Positions 6,011 to 7,033 of a stretch of 7,033 bases of DNA are shown piece after piece (position 1 is the stretch's first letter; the number at the start of each line of letters is the position of its first letter). Both the position numbers and the translations under genes were made by a program. Location of the stretch: assembly GCA_022511355.1 (NCBI GenBank), contig JAFLRS010000088.1, positions 1-7,033 of the forward strand, given 5' to 3'. Below the pieces are notes generated by a model. The model ran no database searches. It had not been told where the DNA came from and was given only the letters and a program-made list of their open reading frames with translations. This DNA comes from Alistipes sp. (GTDB taxonomy: Bacteria; Bacteroidota; Bacteroidia; Bacteroidales; Rikenellaceae).

Positions 6011-7033
6011 TTACTCCTCGGTCTTCTTGGCTTTCTTCGCTTTGGGAGCAGCCTCCATTGCAGCCTTCAGCTCTGCCAGACCCGCAATGTCGCCCAACGT
6101 GGTCTTCTCGACCGAAGCGTTAAGCTTCTTCATTGCATTGCTGGTAGACTCGGCAGCCGCACGCTTTTCAGCCTTTTCAGCCGCTGCTTCAGCCTTCTTC
6201 GCCTCCTCGAACAGACGAGTGTGCGAAACCGTAATGCGCTTGGTAGCCTTCGAGAACTCGAGTACCTTGAAGTCGGCCTTGTCACCCACCTTCAGCGTGG
6301 TGCCGTCCTGCTTAACAAGCTGCTTTGCAGGAGCGAAGCCTTCGATATTCTCGCCCAAAGCCACCACTGCACCCTTTTCGGTGAGTTCGGTAACGGTGCC
6401 CTCGTGAACGGTATCCACCGCGAACTGACTCTCGAAGCCGTTCCACGGATTCTCCTCGAGCTGCTTGTGACCGAGGCTCAGACGACGGATATCCTTGTCG
6501 ATTTCGAGAACGATAACCTCGATTTCGGAACCGATGGAGGTGAACTCGCTCGGATGCTTGATTTTCTTGGTCCAGCTGAGGTCCGAGATGTGAATCATGC
6601 CGTCGATGCCCTCTTCGATTTCGACGAAGATGCCGAAGTTGGAGAAGTTGCGAACCTTGACGGTGCATTTCGTGCCTACGGGATACTTGTTTTCGATTTG
6701 CTGCCACGGGTCAGCGGTGAGCTGCTTGATGCCGAGCGACATCTTGCGCTCTTCGCGGTCGAGGGTAAGAATCATGGCCTCAACCTCGTCGCCCACCTTC
6801 ATGAACTCCTGAGCCGAACGCAGGTGCTGACTCCACGACATCTCCGATACGTGGATAAGACCCTCCACACCGGGAGCCACCTCGACGAATGCACCGTAAT
6901 CGGCGATGAGGATAACCTTGCCCTTAACGTGGTCGCCCACTTTGAGGTTGGGGTCGAGCGCCTCCCACGGATGGGGGATAAGCTGCTTGAGACCGAGAGC
7001 GATACGCTTCTTGGCCTCGTCGAAGTCGAGGAT
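6011..7033 (-). CDS. rpsA: 30S ribosomal protein S1, C-terminal part (5' end beyond window)
   Basis: S1 binds mRNA on the 30S subunit through tandem OB-fold S1 repeats and helps start translation. The frame is open from the window edge at 7033 to the TAA at 6013-6011, giving 340 residues of an expected ~570-600. The fragment starts in the end of one repeat (RIALGLKQL, then PHPWEAL). Three complete repeats follow: about 29-105 (VKGKV, YGAFVEV, GLIHVSEMSW, MSLGIKQL), 116-192 (FGIFVEI, GMIHISDLSW, LSLGHKQL) and 203-274 (GAVVALGENIEGFAP, ITVSHTRL). These are probably repeats 4-6 of the usual six. The last repeat is the most divergent, lacking the HxS core of the others. The final ~65 residues form an Ala/Lys/Glu-rich tail ending KKAKKTEE. 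A GTG at 6940 is internal. The gene faces the kinase gene and ends in a strong hairpin. Codon use is restricted, as expected for a highly expressed gene. Confidence 0.96.
   Translation of the reverse strand: MLDFDEAKKRIALGLKQLIPHPWEALDPNLKVGDHVKGKVILIADYGAFVEVAPGVEGLIHVSEMSWSQHLRSAQEFMKVGDEVEAMILTLDREERKMSLGIKQLTADPWQQIENKYPVGTKCTVKVRNFSNFGIFVEIEEGIDGMIHISDLSWTKKIKHPSEFTSIGSEIEVIVLEIDKDIRRLSLGHKQLEENPWNGFESQFAVDTVHEGTVTELTEKGAVVALGENIEGFAPAKQLVKQDGTTLKVGDKADFKVLEFSKATKRITVSHTRLFEEAKKAEAAAEKAEKRAAAESTSNAMKKLNASVEKTTLGDIAGLAELKAAMEAAPKAKKAKKTEE

Noticed and set aside
6011..7033. Repeated blocks in the S1 gene as a DNA repeat array.
   Set aside because: The repetition is at protein level (tandem S1 domains of about 85 residues) with diverged DNA, as in every S1 gene.

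Overview
The window looks like an ordinary chromosomal piece of a Bacteroidota gut-type anaerobe, most likely order Bacteroidales and possibly Alistipes/Rikenellaceae. Four things point there: a V-type ATPase operon in the order B-D-I-K, a textbook Bacteroidetes promoter (TTTG, 20 nt, TAACTTTG), A-rich rather than Shine-Dalgarno leaders, and GC-biased codon use that avoids TTA, CTA and TCA. The family-level guess comes from overall feel and is not proven.

Positions 1-3399 (+ strand) are the 3' part of a V-type (A/V) ATPase operon. It holds the C-terminal third of catalytic-core subunit B, the central-stalk subunit D, the membrane subunit I (subunit a homologue) and the duplicated-hairpin proteolipid K (rotor c ring). 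D and I overlap by an ATGA. K has its own A-rich leader. Subunit K carries the complete set of residues that bind Na+ in the Enterococcus hirae NtpK ring, so the machine is predicted to move Na+. No gene for subunits F, G or C lies in the visible part. A long perfect hairpin with A7/T7 flanks ends the operon and also serves the convergent gene behind it.

Positions 3466-5937 hold a divergent pair. On the - strand is an exported or membrane-anchored UshA/5'-nucleotidase-type metallophosphoesterase. On the + strand is a 304-residue P-loop nucleoside (uridine-kinase-like) kinase. They share a short intergenic region with a very good promoter for the phosphoesterase and a weaker overlapping one for the kinase. 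The kinase resembles the C-terminal half of the long Bacteroidetes/Clostridia nucleoside kinases but lacks their N-terminal TGS/ThrRS-like half.

Positions 5954-7033 hold a second bidirectional terminator and then, on the - strand, the C-terminal 340 residues of ribosomal protein S1 (the end of one S1 repeat, three full repeats and an Ala/Lys/Glu-rich tail). The gene runs off the right edge.

I found no mobile element, CRISPR array, RNA gene or clearly new system. The best leads are the Na+ signature, the reduced ATPase gene set, the shortened kinase and the overlapping divergent promoters.
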